This document shows, piece after piece, positions 15,832-22,698 of a stretch of DNA of 39,293 nt; the first letter of the stretch is position 1; each line of letters starts with the position of its first letter. The stretch spans positions 1-39,293 of the forward strand of contig CAIWTJ010000153.1 of assembly GCA_903915535.1 (NCBI GenBank). Direction: 5' to 3'. The position numbers and the translations under genes were made by a program. The notes under the pieces are model-generated. The model was not told the origin of the DNA and did no database searches. It was given only the letters and a program-made list of their open reading frames with translations. Origin of the DNA: Enhydrobacter aerosaccus. Lineage in GTDB: Bacteria > Pseudomonadota > Alphaproteobacteria > Reyranellales > Reyranellaceae.

Positions 15832-17253
15832 ATGCTCTTCAATTCGTTCATCTTCTTGCCATTCATATTCTGCGTTTTCGCAATGGCGCTCGTTGCGGGA
15901 CGCCGCGCGCGCGTGTTCGCGCTGATCGCGTTCAGCTACGTGTTCTATTCGATTCCTTACCCGCCGTGGGTCATCCTGCTGGCGTTGTGCACGGTGGGCG
16001 ACTTCCATCTCAGCCGATGGATCGACCGTAGCGATGCCCCCGGGACGCGCCGCTTCGCCGTAGTGGTGAGCTGCGTGCTCAACCTCGGCCTGCTCGCGGC
16101 CTACAAATACGCGGCCTTCCTCGCGATATCGATCAACGACATCTCCCAGGGATTGGGCGGCGTCGCACTCCTGCCGGTCTACCAACCCGAGTTGCCGCTC
16201 GGCATCAGCTTCTTCGTGTTCGAGTCGCTCAGCTACACGATCGACGTCTATCGCCGGCGCCTGAAGCCGGCCGACAGCCTCGTCGACTATGCGCTCTTCA
16301 TCTGCTTCTTCCCTCACCTCATCGCCGGCCCGATCGTGCGCGGGCGCGATTTCCTGCCGCAGATCAAGAAGCACCTGCCCTTTCAACGCTCTGCCACCAT
16401 CGCCGGCGTGGAACTGGTGGCGTTCGGCTTCTTCAAGAAGGCCGTCATTGCCGACAATCTCGCGCCGCACGTCGACCAGGCCTTCCTCGATCCGGGATCG
16501 CTGTCCGGCGCCGGTGCCTGGATCGCCATCACCTTTTTCGCGATCCAGATCTATTGCGACTTCAGCGGCTACACCGATATCGCCCGCGGCATCGCCCGCA
16601 TCCTGGGCTTCGAACTCGGGCGCAACTTCAACTGGCCGTATCTTGCACAGTCGATCGCCGATTTCTGGCGCCGCTGGCACATTTCCCTGTCGACGTGGCT
16701 GCGCGACTATCTCTACATCCCGCTGGGCGGCAATCGCCACGGCGTGCCCCGGATGCTGTGCGCGCTGCTGGTCACCTGGTTCCTGGGCGGCCTCTGGCAT
16801 GGTGCTGCCTGGCACTTCGCGCTCTGGGGACTTTATCACGGGCTGATCGTCGGCTTGGGCGGCCTCGCCTACGCCCGCTACGGCACCCGGCTCTGGGACC
16901 CGCTGCCCTCGTTTGCAAAGATCGGCGTTACCTTCGTCCTGGTGCTCATCGGCTGGGTGCTGTTTCGCGCCAACTCGGTCCCCGCCGCCTGGACGTTCTT
17001 CGACCTGATGTTCCAGCCGTGGAGCGGCCGGTTCCTGCCGAAATCGCTGGCCGATATCGCTCCCCCTGTGGGCGTCATCGCGATGCTGGCTATCGCTCAC
17101 TTCCTATCTTGGCGCGCCTATCGCGGCGACGAGGATGGCTCGATGCTCCTTGCCCGGCCTTACACGGCGCGCGCGGCGGCGCTGGCGCTCACCCTGCTGG
17201 CCGTCGTGCTGTTTGCGGGAAAGTCGCAGACTTTCATCTATTTCCAGTTCTAG
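15832..17253 (+). CDS. MBOAT family O-acyltransferase (AlgI/DltB-like)
   Basis: A 473-residue polytopic membrane O-acyltransferase that moves acyl groups across the membrane for O-acylation of an envelope polymer or lipid. The first residues (MLFNSFIFLPFIFCVFAMAL) are the usual AlgI-like start. Conserved MBOAT landmarks are FFPHLIAGPIVRGRDFLPQI (about 159-178), FSGYTDIARGIARILG, NFNWPYLAQSIADFWRRWHI (which includes His283) and WFLGGLWHGAAWHF, with the putative catalytic His323. Ten or more hydrophobic helices can be drawn. It begins immediately after the stop of the SGNH partner. No polymer synthase is present in the window, so the acceptor is unknown. Confidence 0.92.
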   Translation: MLFNSFIFLPFIFCVFAMALVAGRRARVFALIAFSYVFYSIPYPPWVILLALCTVGDFHLSRWIDRSDAPGTRRFAVVVSCVLNLGLLAAYKYAAFLAISINDISQGLGGVALLPVYQPELPLGISFFVFESLSYTIDVYRRRLKPADSLVDYALFICFFPHLIAGPIVRGRDFLPQIKKHLPFQRSATIAGVELVAFGFFKKAVIADNLAPHVDQAFLDPGSLSGAGAWIAITFFAIQIYCDFSGYTDIARGIARILGFELGRNFNWPYLAQSIADFWRRWHISLSTWLRDYLYIPLGGNRHGVPRMLCALLVTWFLGGLWHGAAWHFALWGLYHGLIVGLGGLAYARYGTRLWDPLPSFAKIGVTFVLVLIGWVLFRANSVPAAWTFFDLMFQPWSGRFLPKSLADIAPPVGVIAMLAIAHFLSWRAYRGDEDGSMLLARPYTARAAALALTLLAVVLFAGKSQTFIYFQF

Positions 17254-17337
17254 GCCGCTTCGCGACGCGCCCCGAACCGGCCGATTCATGGGGTTGCGCG
17301 CGGGCACCTCATGGATTATCTGTCCCGCCTGCCTCTT

Positions 17338-17413
17338 GCTCCCTTCGTCTAGAGGCCTAGGACGTGGCCCTCTCAAGGCTAAAACACGGGTTCGAATCCC
17401 GTAGGGAGCGCCA
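17338..17413 (+). tRNA. tRNA-Glu (anticodon CTC)
   Basis: A complete cloverleaf. The 7-bp acceptor stem GCTCCCT/AGGGAGC is perfect. The D arm is GTCTAGAGGCCTAGGAC. The anticodon stem TGGCC/GGCTA (one G-U pair) encloses the loop CTCTCAA, giving anticodon CTC for GAG codons. The T arm ACGGG-TTCGAAT-CCCGT is perfect. The discriminator base is G and CCA is encoded. The final bases are duplicated downstream as the attachment site of an integrated element. Confidence 0.95.
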
Positions 17414-17416
17414 AAG
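17395..17416 (+). other. attL-like site at the 3' end of tRNA-Glu
   Basis: 22 bases covering the T-arm 3' half, the acceptor strand and CCA of tRNA-Glu plus AAG are repeated exactly at 19556-19577 (shared core includes GTAGGGAGCGCCAAAG). Exact duplication of a tRNA 3' end around a tyrosine recombinase remnant is the classical signature of site-specific integration that leaves the tRNA intact. Confidence 0.85.
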
Positions 17417-17464
17417 GCCGATCAAGCTCAACAACATAAGGTTTACGCGGTTTTCGCCCGTTCG

Positions 17465-17489
17465 AGTGCTACAAAAAAGTGCTACAAAA
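17465..17489 (+). repeat. Tandem direct repeat AGTGCTACAAAA, left end
   Basis: Two identical 12-base copies (17465-17476 and 17478-17489) one base apart, about 50 bases inside the left attachment site and directly before the integrase fragment. A related pair occurs at 19463-19484. They may be arm-type binding sites for the integrase or for a directionality factor; this is inferred. Confidence 0.6.
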
Positions 17490-17496
17490 CGGAACT

Positions 17497-17847
17497 ATGA
17501 AGATGGCGTTACCTGTTGGTATGCAACGGCACCCGCGTACCGGGATGCTTTGGATTCGCAAAGTGATTCCCGAGAAACTTCGCCTCTACTTCGGCGGCAA
17601 ACGGGAACTGATCAAGTCACTCGAAACGAAAGATCAGGGTAAGGCCGCACCCCTGTTCCATGCTGTCATGGCAGACCTTGAAGACCGCATAGAGCGTGCC
17701 CGGCAGATGGCCCGGGGCGAGACGCCAAGCCCCGTGTTCGTGATGCACGCCACCCCCGAGCAACAAGCCGCGATGAAAGCGGTTCGCCTCGCCACTCCCG
17801 AAGGTCGAATCGAGGCGATGACGGAGATCCACACCCGCTCGGGGTAG
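17497..17847 (+). pseudogene. Truncated tyrosine recombinase (integrase), N-terminal fragment
   Basis: The open frame MKMALPVGMQRHPRTGMLW continues with IRKVIPEKLRLYFGGKRELI and KSLETKDQGKAAPLFHAVMA, the N-terminal arm-binding (DUF6538-like) region of phage-type integrases that insert at tRNA genes. Only 116 residues remain. The core-binding and catalytic domains (R...HxxR...Y) are absent, because the sequence switches near 17830-17850 to the antisense of a methyltransferase gene. The gene points away from the tRNA in the usual position directly inside attL. It cannot be active. Confidence 0.8.
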
Positions 17848-18246
17848 TTCAAGGTAGTTGCCGCCCTGCCCGCCCATCGTCTCGACAAAGAGAAGCCCAC
17901 CCGGTCGAAGAAGTACGAGAAGCTCATCCCAGTAGGCGGGAATGAAATGCACAATCAGTAACGCGTCGAATCCGCCCTCGGGGAACGGCAAACCACGCGC
18001 ATTTAGATCGCAATTGACCACGTGGAGGTTCTTCGATGCTCGACGCGCTTTCTTAACGTAAGAAAGGCGGGCTGTGTCGTGATCTACGCAGACGACATGA
18101 TGACCTCGCTCAGCGAGGTAGAATGAATTTCTTCCGAATCCGCATGGCGCATCCAAGATAAGCGACTTAGGTCGAAGCGCGGGCGCGATTTTAATAATTG
18201 CTTTCGAGGGAAACGCCGAAGCTGCTACCGGAGAAGATGCCGACAC
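17617..18246 (-). pseudogene. Truncated class I SAM methyltransferase fused at its 3' end to integrase antisense
   Basis: From the GTG at 18246 the frame encodes LILDAPCGFGRNSFYLAERG (SAM motif I) and VVCVDHDTARLSYVKKA, then LPFPEGGFDALLIVHFIPAY and LLRPGGLLFVETMGGQGGNY. This is a Rossmann methyltransferase of the UbiE/TehB-like class up to about residue 130. After that (below about 17860) the frame simply runs antisense through the integrase fragment, so the natural C terminus has been lost. AAGGAG lies 8 bases before the GTG and overlaps the stop of the upstream hxsC-like gene, indicating they once formed an operon. Some residual activity is conceivable but unlikely. Confidence 0.7.
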
Positions 18247-18258
18247 CAGCTTGACTCC

Positions 18259-19014
18259 TTAGGAGAGCGCACCATCAACAAGCACTGGAGAAATGTGTCC
18301 ACTCTGGCGTAGGCGACCTGTCTCAAAAAAGCCGCCGCACCGGTCCTTCACAACGCAGGGCGCACACTCTGGCCGATATTCATTCTTCCAATCGCTGATC
18401 GACTTGACCGCGAGCGGCCACAAGCGACGGTCTATCGTGCAAAGCTGATGATTGTAGATCGAGGTACGGATACCGAGATCATCCAGAATCGAAGCCGCCG
18501 CATAAAGCTCGCGCTGATATTCAACTGGATCGATCCATAGTTCGAGAAGATTCGCCTTAGCGAAGCCTGTCATCTCAAGCCCCATGAGCACGACCTGATC
18601 GACGAATGTCAGGTTGCGAGCAATGAACTCAGCCAGATCGACAAGTCCCTTGTAGTTCTGTCGATGGACTACGACCCGTATCTCCACTCGTTGGCGTTGG
18701 GCCTTAAGATTCAATATGCCCCTTACCGTCTCGTCAAACGCACCGTCCGCTTGCACGATGTAGTCGTGTATCTGAGATATTGAGGAGTAGATCGGAATCC
18801 CGACCATCGAGTCGTGATGACTGATCGAAGCATAGGCTTGCGCGAAGTCTGGTTCGACGAATCGGCGTCCATTGGAGAGAATGTGAAGCGCTGTGGTCGG
18901 TAAGCACCTATGGTCGGAGACCCTTTTCGTGCCCCAAGTCGGAGGTAGCACGTCCAGCGCGTACGATCCCCTCGTGGTTTCAATCGAGACCACCCAAGCC
19001 TTCCTAGGTTTCAA
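18259..19014 (-). pseudogene. His-Xaa-Ser system radical SAM maturase HxsC-like, C-terminal part
   Basis: The 251-residue frame matches, from about residue 38 on, the later part of the radical SAM maturases of the His-Xaa-Ser (Hxs) peptide system as I remember them: TALHILSNGRRFVEPDFAQA, MVGIPIYSSI, GAFDETVRGILNLK, VEIRVVVHRQN, LMGLEMTGFAKANL, IYNHQLCTIDRRLWPLAVKS and the C-terminal Cys-rich ending ECAPCVVKDRCGGFF. The first 37 residues are unrelated and there is no CxxxCxxC cluster motif, so the radical SAM active site has been deleted (junction near 18907). No hxsA, hxsB or hxsD is visible. The base composition is clearly lower in GC than the surrounding chromosome. The family call is from motif memory, not from a search. 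Confidence 0.65.
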
Positions 19015-19390
19015 GGGTCGCTTCCTTCGGCGAAGACTGCCGAAACTGGTCCGCTACGATCACCGCGTCTATCCAAGCTACAGAGTTCGCCCCGCAGTAC
19101 GTCCGGATGACACCCGGCTCGGGATAGCTCGTGTTGATCCCGAGTGACCCGTCCGCGCTCGGGTTCTTGCCCCGGCTGTTCACGTGACAAGCGAGAATGT
19201 GGTCCTCGTGCATGTGCGATTGCTTGATCACGAGCGACCGCAGTAGGGCACGGCGCGAAAGGTCGGATAGCCGATGTTGCCGGATGTGTCGGTGATAACA
19301 GCGCTGAAACTGGCCCTCCACGTACTGTTCGATCACGAGGCAGAGTTCGCCCGGTTTCAGGTCAGGGCAGAGCTTGAAGTTCTCGTACAT
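19004..19390 (-). CDS. Small hypothetical protein within the tRNA-Glu island
   Basis: A 128-residue frame starting MYENFKLCPDLKPGEL and containing HRHIRQHRLSDLSRRALLRS and SLGINTSYPEPGVIRTYCGA. Its composition looks like real protein: mixed helices and a conserved-looking C-terminal half with repeated aromatic and Cys residues. I do not recognise a family. It lies upstream of the hxsC remnant in the same direction and overlaps its open frame by 11 bases, which may be an artefact of the deletion junction. The ATG at 19390 has only a weak ribosome site (AGGCTC). Confidence 0.5.
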   Translation of the reverse strand: MYENFKLCPDLKPGELCLVIEQYVEGQFQRCYHRHIRQHRLSDLSRRALLRSLVIKQSHMHEDHILACHVNSRGKNPSADGSLGINTSYPEPGVIRTYCGANSVAWIDAVIVADQFRQSSPKEATLET

Positions 19391-19412
19391 GGCTTGAGCC
19401 TAACATGACCCG

Positions 19413-19457
19413 GGACGTGGCCCTCGCAGATGGCTGCGAACCCCCTTGGGAGCGCCA
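19413..19457 (+). pseudogene. Degenerate tRNA-Glu 3' fragment (internal attachment-site scar)
   Basis: GGACGTGGCCCTC (19413-19425) is identical to 13 bases of the tRNA-Glu (17360-17372) and GGGAGCGCCA (19448-19457) is identical to its 3' end. The stretch between is diverged and 9 bases shorter. It cannot fold into a tRNA. It looks like the decayed end of another integration event at the same gene, with its own GTGCTACAAA repeats following. Confidence 0.5.
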
Positions 19458-19462
19458 CGGGG

Positions 19463-19484
19463 TGTGATACAAAGGTGCTACAAA
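19463..19484 (+). repeat. Tandem repeat TGTGATACAAA / GGTGCTACAAA, right part of the island
   Basis: Two adjacent 11-base copies, the second sharing GTGCTACAAA with the left-end repeats at 17465-17489 and in the same orientation. They follow a tRNA-Glu fragment, just as the left pair follows the intact tRNA. This repeats the left-end layout, with no integrase frame behind it. Confidence 0.5.
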
Positions 19485-19555
19485 CTCGGCACTTTCAGTG
19501 CTCGAAGAAAACGGCAAAGCCCTTATGGGACGGCCTTTTTCGCTTTTGTGCGCCA

Positions 19556-19577
19556 AATCCCGTAGGGAGCGCCAAAG
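19556..19577 (+). other. attR-like site, exact 22-bp copy of the tRNA-Glu 3' end
   Basis: Identical to 17395-17416. To its right the sequence returns to ordinary GC-rich chromosome, with the second desaturase gene ending at 19608. The distance between the two copies is 2161 bp. Confidence 0.85.
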
Positions 19578-19607
19578 CCTGCAGCGCCATTGGCCCTGTG
19601 CCGGCTG

Positions 19608-20462
19608 CTATTTCTGGAACGGCAGCAGAAAAAAATCTCTCAGCCGCTTGGGTTCCGACACGTCGGACAGACCGACCGCCGGCCATTCGCCTTTCTTCGG
19701 AAAGTAAGCCGTGCCGAACAGCATGTCCCAGATCGGCGTCGTCGTGCCGAAATTCCTGTCGAAATGCCGTTCTTCCCGTGAATGGTGGATTCGGTGGAAA
19801 TGGTTGTCGCCGATGACGTAGCGCAGCGGGCCGATATTGAGATTGACCGACGAGTGTATGAAGAAAGCGTGCGTGGCCACGACAGTCAGCACGATCCAGG
19901 GCACCGCACCGCCATCGTCGACACGCAGCAACAAGGCGAGAGGCACACCGACACAGAAGTACTGGATCATGTCCTCGGTGATGTGATGGTACGAGCTCAA
20001 CGCGCTCATCTCCGTGATCGAGTGATGCACGCTGTGAAGCCGCCAGAGTGGCGCGAAGGCGTGCTGGCTGCGATGAACCCAATAGTAGAAGAAGTTGCCG
20101 ATCATCGAGGCAGCAAACGCCGCGATCAGCCGTCCGATGACGCGTAGCGCCAGGTTCGGCGATTCCGTAAGCGGCCGGAGATCCAGGACAACCAGCGGCG
20201 ACAGCTCATCCTTGTTGAAATATTCAAAGAGCAGCGAGAACAGCATGCTGTTGATGAGCAGCGACGTCGCGACATACAGCGCCGATCGCCCGGTCGACGC
20301 GAATGAATTGCGGGTCTTCGGGAACAGTGTCTCGAGCGCGAGGAAGGCGAGGAACATCTCCAGCGGCCACAGCATCCGCAGCGCGATGCCTTTCACCACG
20401 CCGTAGACAGCCGAATAGGCAGGGGCCATGAAAGCGAAATGCTGGGCGAAAAATTCAGCCAT
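19608..20462 (-). CDS. Sterol desaturase/fatty acid hydroxylase family protein, paralogue 2
   Basis: A 284-residue integral membrane di-iron oxygenase with all His boxes intact: HRSQH (130-134), HSVHH (143-147), SYHHITED and HRIHH (223-227), followed by DRNFGTTTPIWDMLFGTAYF. Hydrophobic helices lie at about 15-45, 60-80 and 105-128, and again at about 170-200. It is a clear paralogue of 12704-13633. I chose the ATG at 20462 (MAEFFAQHFAF); the ribosome site is weak, and the open frame extends 23 further codons that do not look like protein of this family. It would originally have followed the tRNA-Glu directly before the island entered. Its lipid substrate is unknown. Confidence 0.87.
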   Translation of the reverse strand: MAEFFAQHFAFMAPAYSAVYGVVKGIALRMLWPLEMFLAFLALETLFPKTRNSFASTGRSALYVATSLLINSMLFSLLFEYFNKDELSPLVVLDLRPLTESPNLALRVIGRLIAAFAASMIGNFFYYWVHRSQHAFAPLWRLHSVHHSITEMSALSSYHHITEDMIQYFCVGVPLALLLRVDDGGAVPWIVLTVVATHAFFIHSSVNLNIGPLRYVIGDNHFHRIHHSREERHFDRNFGTTTPIWDMLFGTAYFPKKGEWPAVGLSDVSEPKRLRDFFLLPFQK

Positions 20463-20508
20463 GCGGCTGTGATGATAGCCTAGCCCTCGAAGTGGATGAA
20501 GGCCGGCA

Positions 20509-20528
20509 CCTCCCGCGCAAAGCGGAGG
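20509..20528 (-). other. Stem-loop in the gap between the Sel1 gene and desaturase 2
   Basis: CCTCCCGC (20509-20516) can pair with GCGGAGG (20522-20528), with one bulged base and a GCAAA loop. There is no T-run, so it is at most a weak terminator or a processing hairpin. Nothing else was seen in this 136-bp gap. Confidence 0.25.
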
Positions 20529-20598
20529 CACGGACCAGGACGAGGCTTCCCCACCCAGCGAGCGGGCGCTGTATCATTGGCGCGCCACTGTCCACGTA

Positions 20599-21534
20599 TT
20601 AGTTCGCGGGCTGCCAAGCGTTCGCCAGCCCGTCTGCGTCGGCGAGCTGCTCCGGCGTCATCTTGGCGGCAACCCTGTCCCGGGCCTTCGCGGCCTCGCC
20701 GCGTTTTTGTTCGTCGGGGAATCTCGATAGCGCGATGGTGTAGCGGGTGTGCGCCTGAACCAGATCCAGCGGTACGCCTCGGCCGGTTTCATACATCACG
20801 CCGAGGTTCATTTGGCCCGCAGGGTCGCCGCGGTCGGCAGCCAGGCGATACCATTCCACCGCCTGCGCAAAGTCCACCGGCACGCCCAATCCATGCTCGT
20901 ACAGGTAGCCGATATTGGTCTGCGCCTTCGCGCGTCCCTGGGCAGCGGCCTTGCGGTACCATTCCATGGCGCGCACGTAGTCCTTCGGCACGCCCCGGCC
21001 GGCGTCGTAGAGGATGCCGATATTGGTCTGCGCTCCCGCATGTCCCTTGTCTGCGGCCCGCCGATACCAGGTCAGCGCCTGTTCATAGTCCACCGGCACG
21101 CCGCGGCCGTTGTCGTACATCACGCCGAGATTGAACTGGCTCGCGACATCTCCCTGGGCCGCGGCCTTGCGGTACCACGCCGCCGCCTGCGCGTAGTCCT
21201 GCGCCACGCCCTGCCCGCGCTCGTACATCAATCCGACCTTGTTCTGGGCATCGCGGAATCCGCGTTCGGCTGCCTTGCGGGTCCACGCGAACGCCTGCGC
21301 GTAGTCCTGCGGCACCCCCATGCCGCTGTCGTACATATTGCCGATAGCAAATTGCGCCGCCGCATTGCCATGGTCGGCCAATGGCCGCCAATGCTCCAGG
21401 GCGGTCGCAAAATCGCCGGCGCGATAGGCGGTGGCGCCCTCCTCGAAGGGCCCGGCGAGTGCCGGCCCAGAGAAGCTCCAGGAGACGCCCACCACCATCA
21501 ACGCGAGGAGCCCGGTTCTCGGAAAGTGCCGCAT
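20599..21534 (-). CDS. Secreted Sel1-repeat (SLR) protein
   Basis: A 311-residue protein with a Sec signal peptide (MRHFPRTGLLALMVVG, likely cleavage after ALA at residue 27). After a short TPR-like unit (GATAYRAGDFATALEHWRPL), six Sel1 repeats of about 36 residues run from about residue 57 to 275, each of the form AQxxxGxMYxxGxGVPxDYxQAxxWYRKAAxxG. The C-terminal 35 residues are charged and helical. Sel1 proteins scaffold protein-protein contacts in the periplasm or envelope. The DNA shows the matching 108-bp periodicity. It follows the Ldh-family gene in the same direction after 62 bases, but its role in that operon is doubtful. Confidence 0.9.
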   Translation of the reverse strand: MRHFPRTGLLALMVVGVSWSFSGPALAGPFEEGATAYRAGDFATALEHWRPLADHGNAAAQFAIGNMYDSGMGVPQDYAQAFAWTRKAAERGFRDAQNKVGLMYERGQGVAQDYAQAAAWYRKAAAQGDVASQFNLGVMYDNGRGVPVDYEQALTWYRRAADKGHAGAQTNIGILYDAGRGVPKDYVRAMEWYRKAAAQGRAKAQTNIGYLYEHGLGVPVDFAQAVEWYRLAADRGDPAGQMNLGVMYETGRGVPLDLVQAHTRYTIALSRFPDEQKRGEAAKARDRVAAKMTPEQLADADGLANAWQPAN

Positions 21535-21596
21535 ACATCGTCCCTCCGTGGACGCGCGCGCACTTTGCCCCAGAATGCGCCCGGTCGTCTCCGCCG

Positions 21597-22694
21597 CTAG
21601 TGCGGCGAAACGGCCGACTGGATGCGTCTTTCGTCGAGGCCGACAGACCGTGCGGTCTCCACGATCGCCGCCCAGGTATCGTCGGGCAGCGGCACGCCTT
21701 CGGCCAGGCGCTTGAGGCGCGTGCGCGACTCCTGCTCGCCGGGCACGAGGATCTCGCCGCCCGGTGACGTGGGCCGCGAGCTCTTCACGAAATCAACGTA
21801 CTTGGCCACGTCCTGCGGGAAGAATCCCGCCGGATCGAGCACCTTGGGATCGACGTAGAACGACAGCATGCCGTTGGCGAACTTGGCCCGCTTCGGATCG
21901 GTCGCGCCAGTGCCCGAGAGCGAACCGCCCAGCATCTCGCACATGAACGCAAGACCCGAGCCCTTGTGATCGCCGAATGCCTGGATGGCGCCGGTGCCTT
22001 GCGCATGATTGCGGGGGCCGGTCGGTGTGTAGTCGCCATAGAGCAGGTGCGGATCGTTGCTGGGCCTGCCGTCGGGTCCGATCAGGGCACCTTCGGGAAT
22101 CTTCTTGCCGCCCTGACTTGCCACCAGCACCTTGCCTTCGGCCACGATCGAGGTCGCGAAGTCGAGGATCAGCGGATCCTGCCCGGCGCGGGGAATGCCC
22201 ACGCAATAGGGTGCCGTCGAGAAGCGCCGGTCGACGCCGCCATAGGGCGCCACGAGGACGCTGCCCGACGCGTTGACGAAATGGACCGACACCAGCCCTT
22301 CGGCCGCCGCCATCTCCGCCCAGTCGCCGACCCGGCCGACGTGACCGGCATTGCGCAGGGTCACGGCCGACAGGCCGTTCCTCTTGCACTTCTCGATGCC
22401 GATACGGATCGCCTGCGGCGTCACGGTCTGGCCGAAGCCGTACTTGCCGTCGACGACCGCAATGACCGGCGTGTCGACCAGCACATCGACCTTCACGTCG
22501 GCGACCACGGTGCCCGCCTTCTTCTGGCTGGCGTAACGCGGCACGCGCACGACGCCGTGGCTGTCGTGGCCGGAGAGGTTCGCGCTCACGAGGTAGCGGC
22601 CGATGCGGCCACCCTCCTCTTTCGAGCACCCAGCGGTCGAAAAGATATCCGCCACGAAGTCCTCGAGGGCCTTCGCCTTGATGGTGACCGTCAT
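21597..22694 (-). CDS. Ldh family oxidoreductase (type 2 malate/L-sulfolactate dehydrogenase fold)
   Basis: A 365-residue NAD(P)-dependent dehydrogenase of the malate/L-lactate dehydrogenase (Ldh_2) family, which acts on 2-hydroxy or 2-keto acids such as malate, ureidoglycolate or diketogulonate. The family's catalytic motif SGHDSHGVVR (about 41-50, with His46) is present. So are TLRNAGHVGRVGDWAEMAA, LDFATSIVAEGKV and the DHKGSGLAFMCEMLGG block. It starts 4 bases after the stop of the SDR gene. Membership of the operon with the sugar importer suggests a sugar-acid or polyol substrate. The exact one cannot be read from the sequence. Confidence 0.88.
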   Translation of the reverse strand: MTVTIKAKALEDFVADIFSTAGCSKEEGGRIGRYLVSANLSGHDSHGVVRVPRYASQKKAGTVVADVKVDVLVDTPVIAVVDGKYGFGQTVTPQAIRIGIEKCKRNGLSAVTLRNAGHVGRVGDWAEMAAAEGLVSVHFVNASGSVLVAPYGGVDRRFSTAPYCVGIPRAGQDPLILDFATSIVAEGKVLVASQGGKKIPEGALIGPDGRPSNDPHLLYGDYTPTGPRNHAQGTGAIQAFGDHKGSGLAFMCEMLGGSLSGTGATDPKRAKFANGMLSFYVDPKVLDPAGFFPQDVAKYVDFVKSSRPTSPGGEILVPGEQESRTRLKRLAEGVPLPDDTWAAIVETARSVGLDERRIQSAVSPH

Positions 22695-22698
22695 TTGC

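Larger units (their letters stand above)
17395..19577. mobile_element. Decayed tRNA-Glu-integrated genomic island remnant, about 2.1 kb
   Basis: Bounded by the exact 22-bp repeats at 17395 and 19556, beginning with a truncated integrase. All recognisable genes inside are broken (integrase, methyltransferase, HxsC-like maturase), except possibly the small ORF at 19004-19390. The interior is visibly less GC-rich than its flanks and is oriented independently of them. An internal tRNA-Glu scar at 19413-19457, again followed by GTGCTACAAA repeats, suggests two tandem integrations, the second reduced to about 120 bp. Confidence 0.75.

Noticed and set aside
15115..17100. Minus-strand open frame of 661 codons under the SGNH partner and MBOAT genes
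   Set aside because: Antisense to a clear MBOAT with all motifs; the composition is non-protein-like.
17364..17642. Frame beginning inside tRNA-Glu
   Set aside because: It overlaps the tRNA and the integrase start in another frame and has no family features.
19498..19816. Short plus-strand frames after the inner tRNA scar as a second integrase start
   Set aside because: None shows the LYFGGKRELI-like integrase region, and they are antisense to the desaturase 2 gene.
20749..21600. Sel1-region periodicity taken as a repeat array or CRISPR
   Set aside because: The 108-bp periodicity corresponds to the 36-residue protein repeat, with no identical short repeats or spacers.
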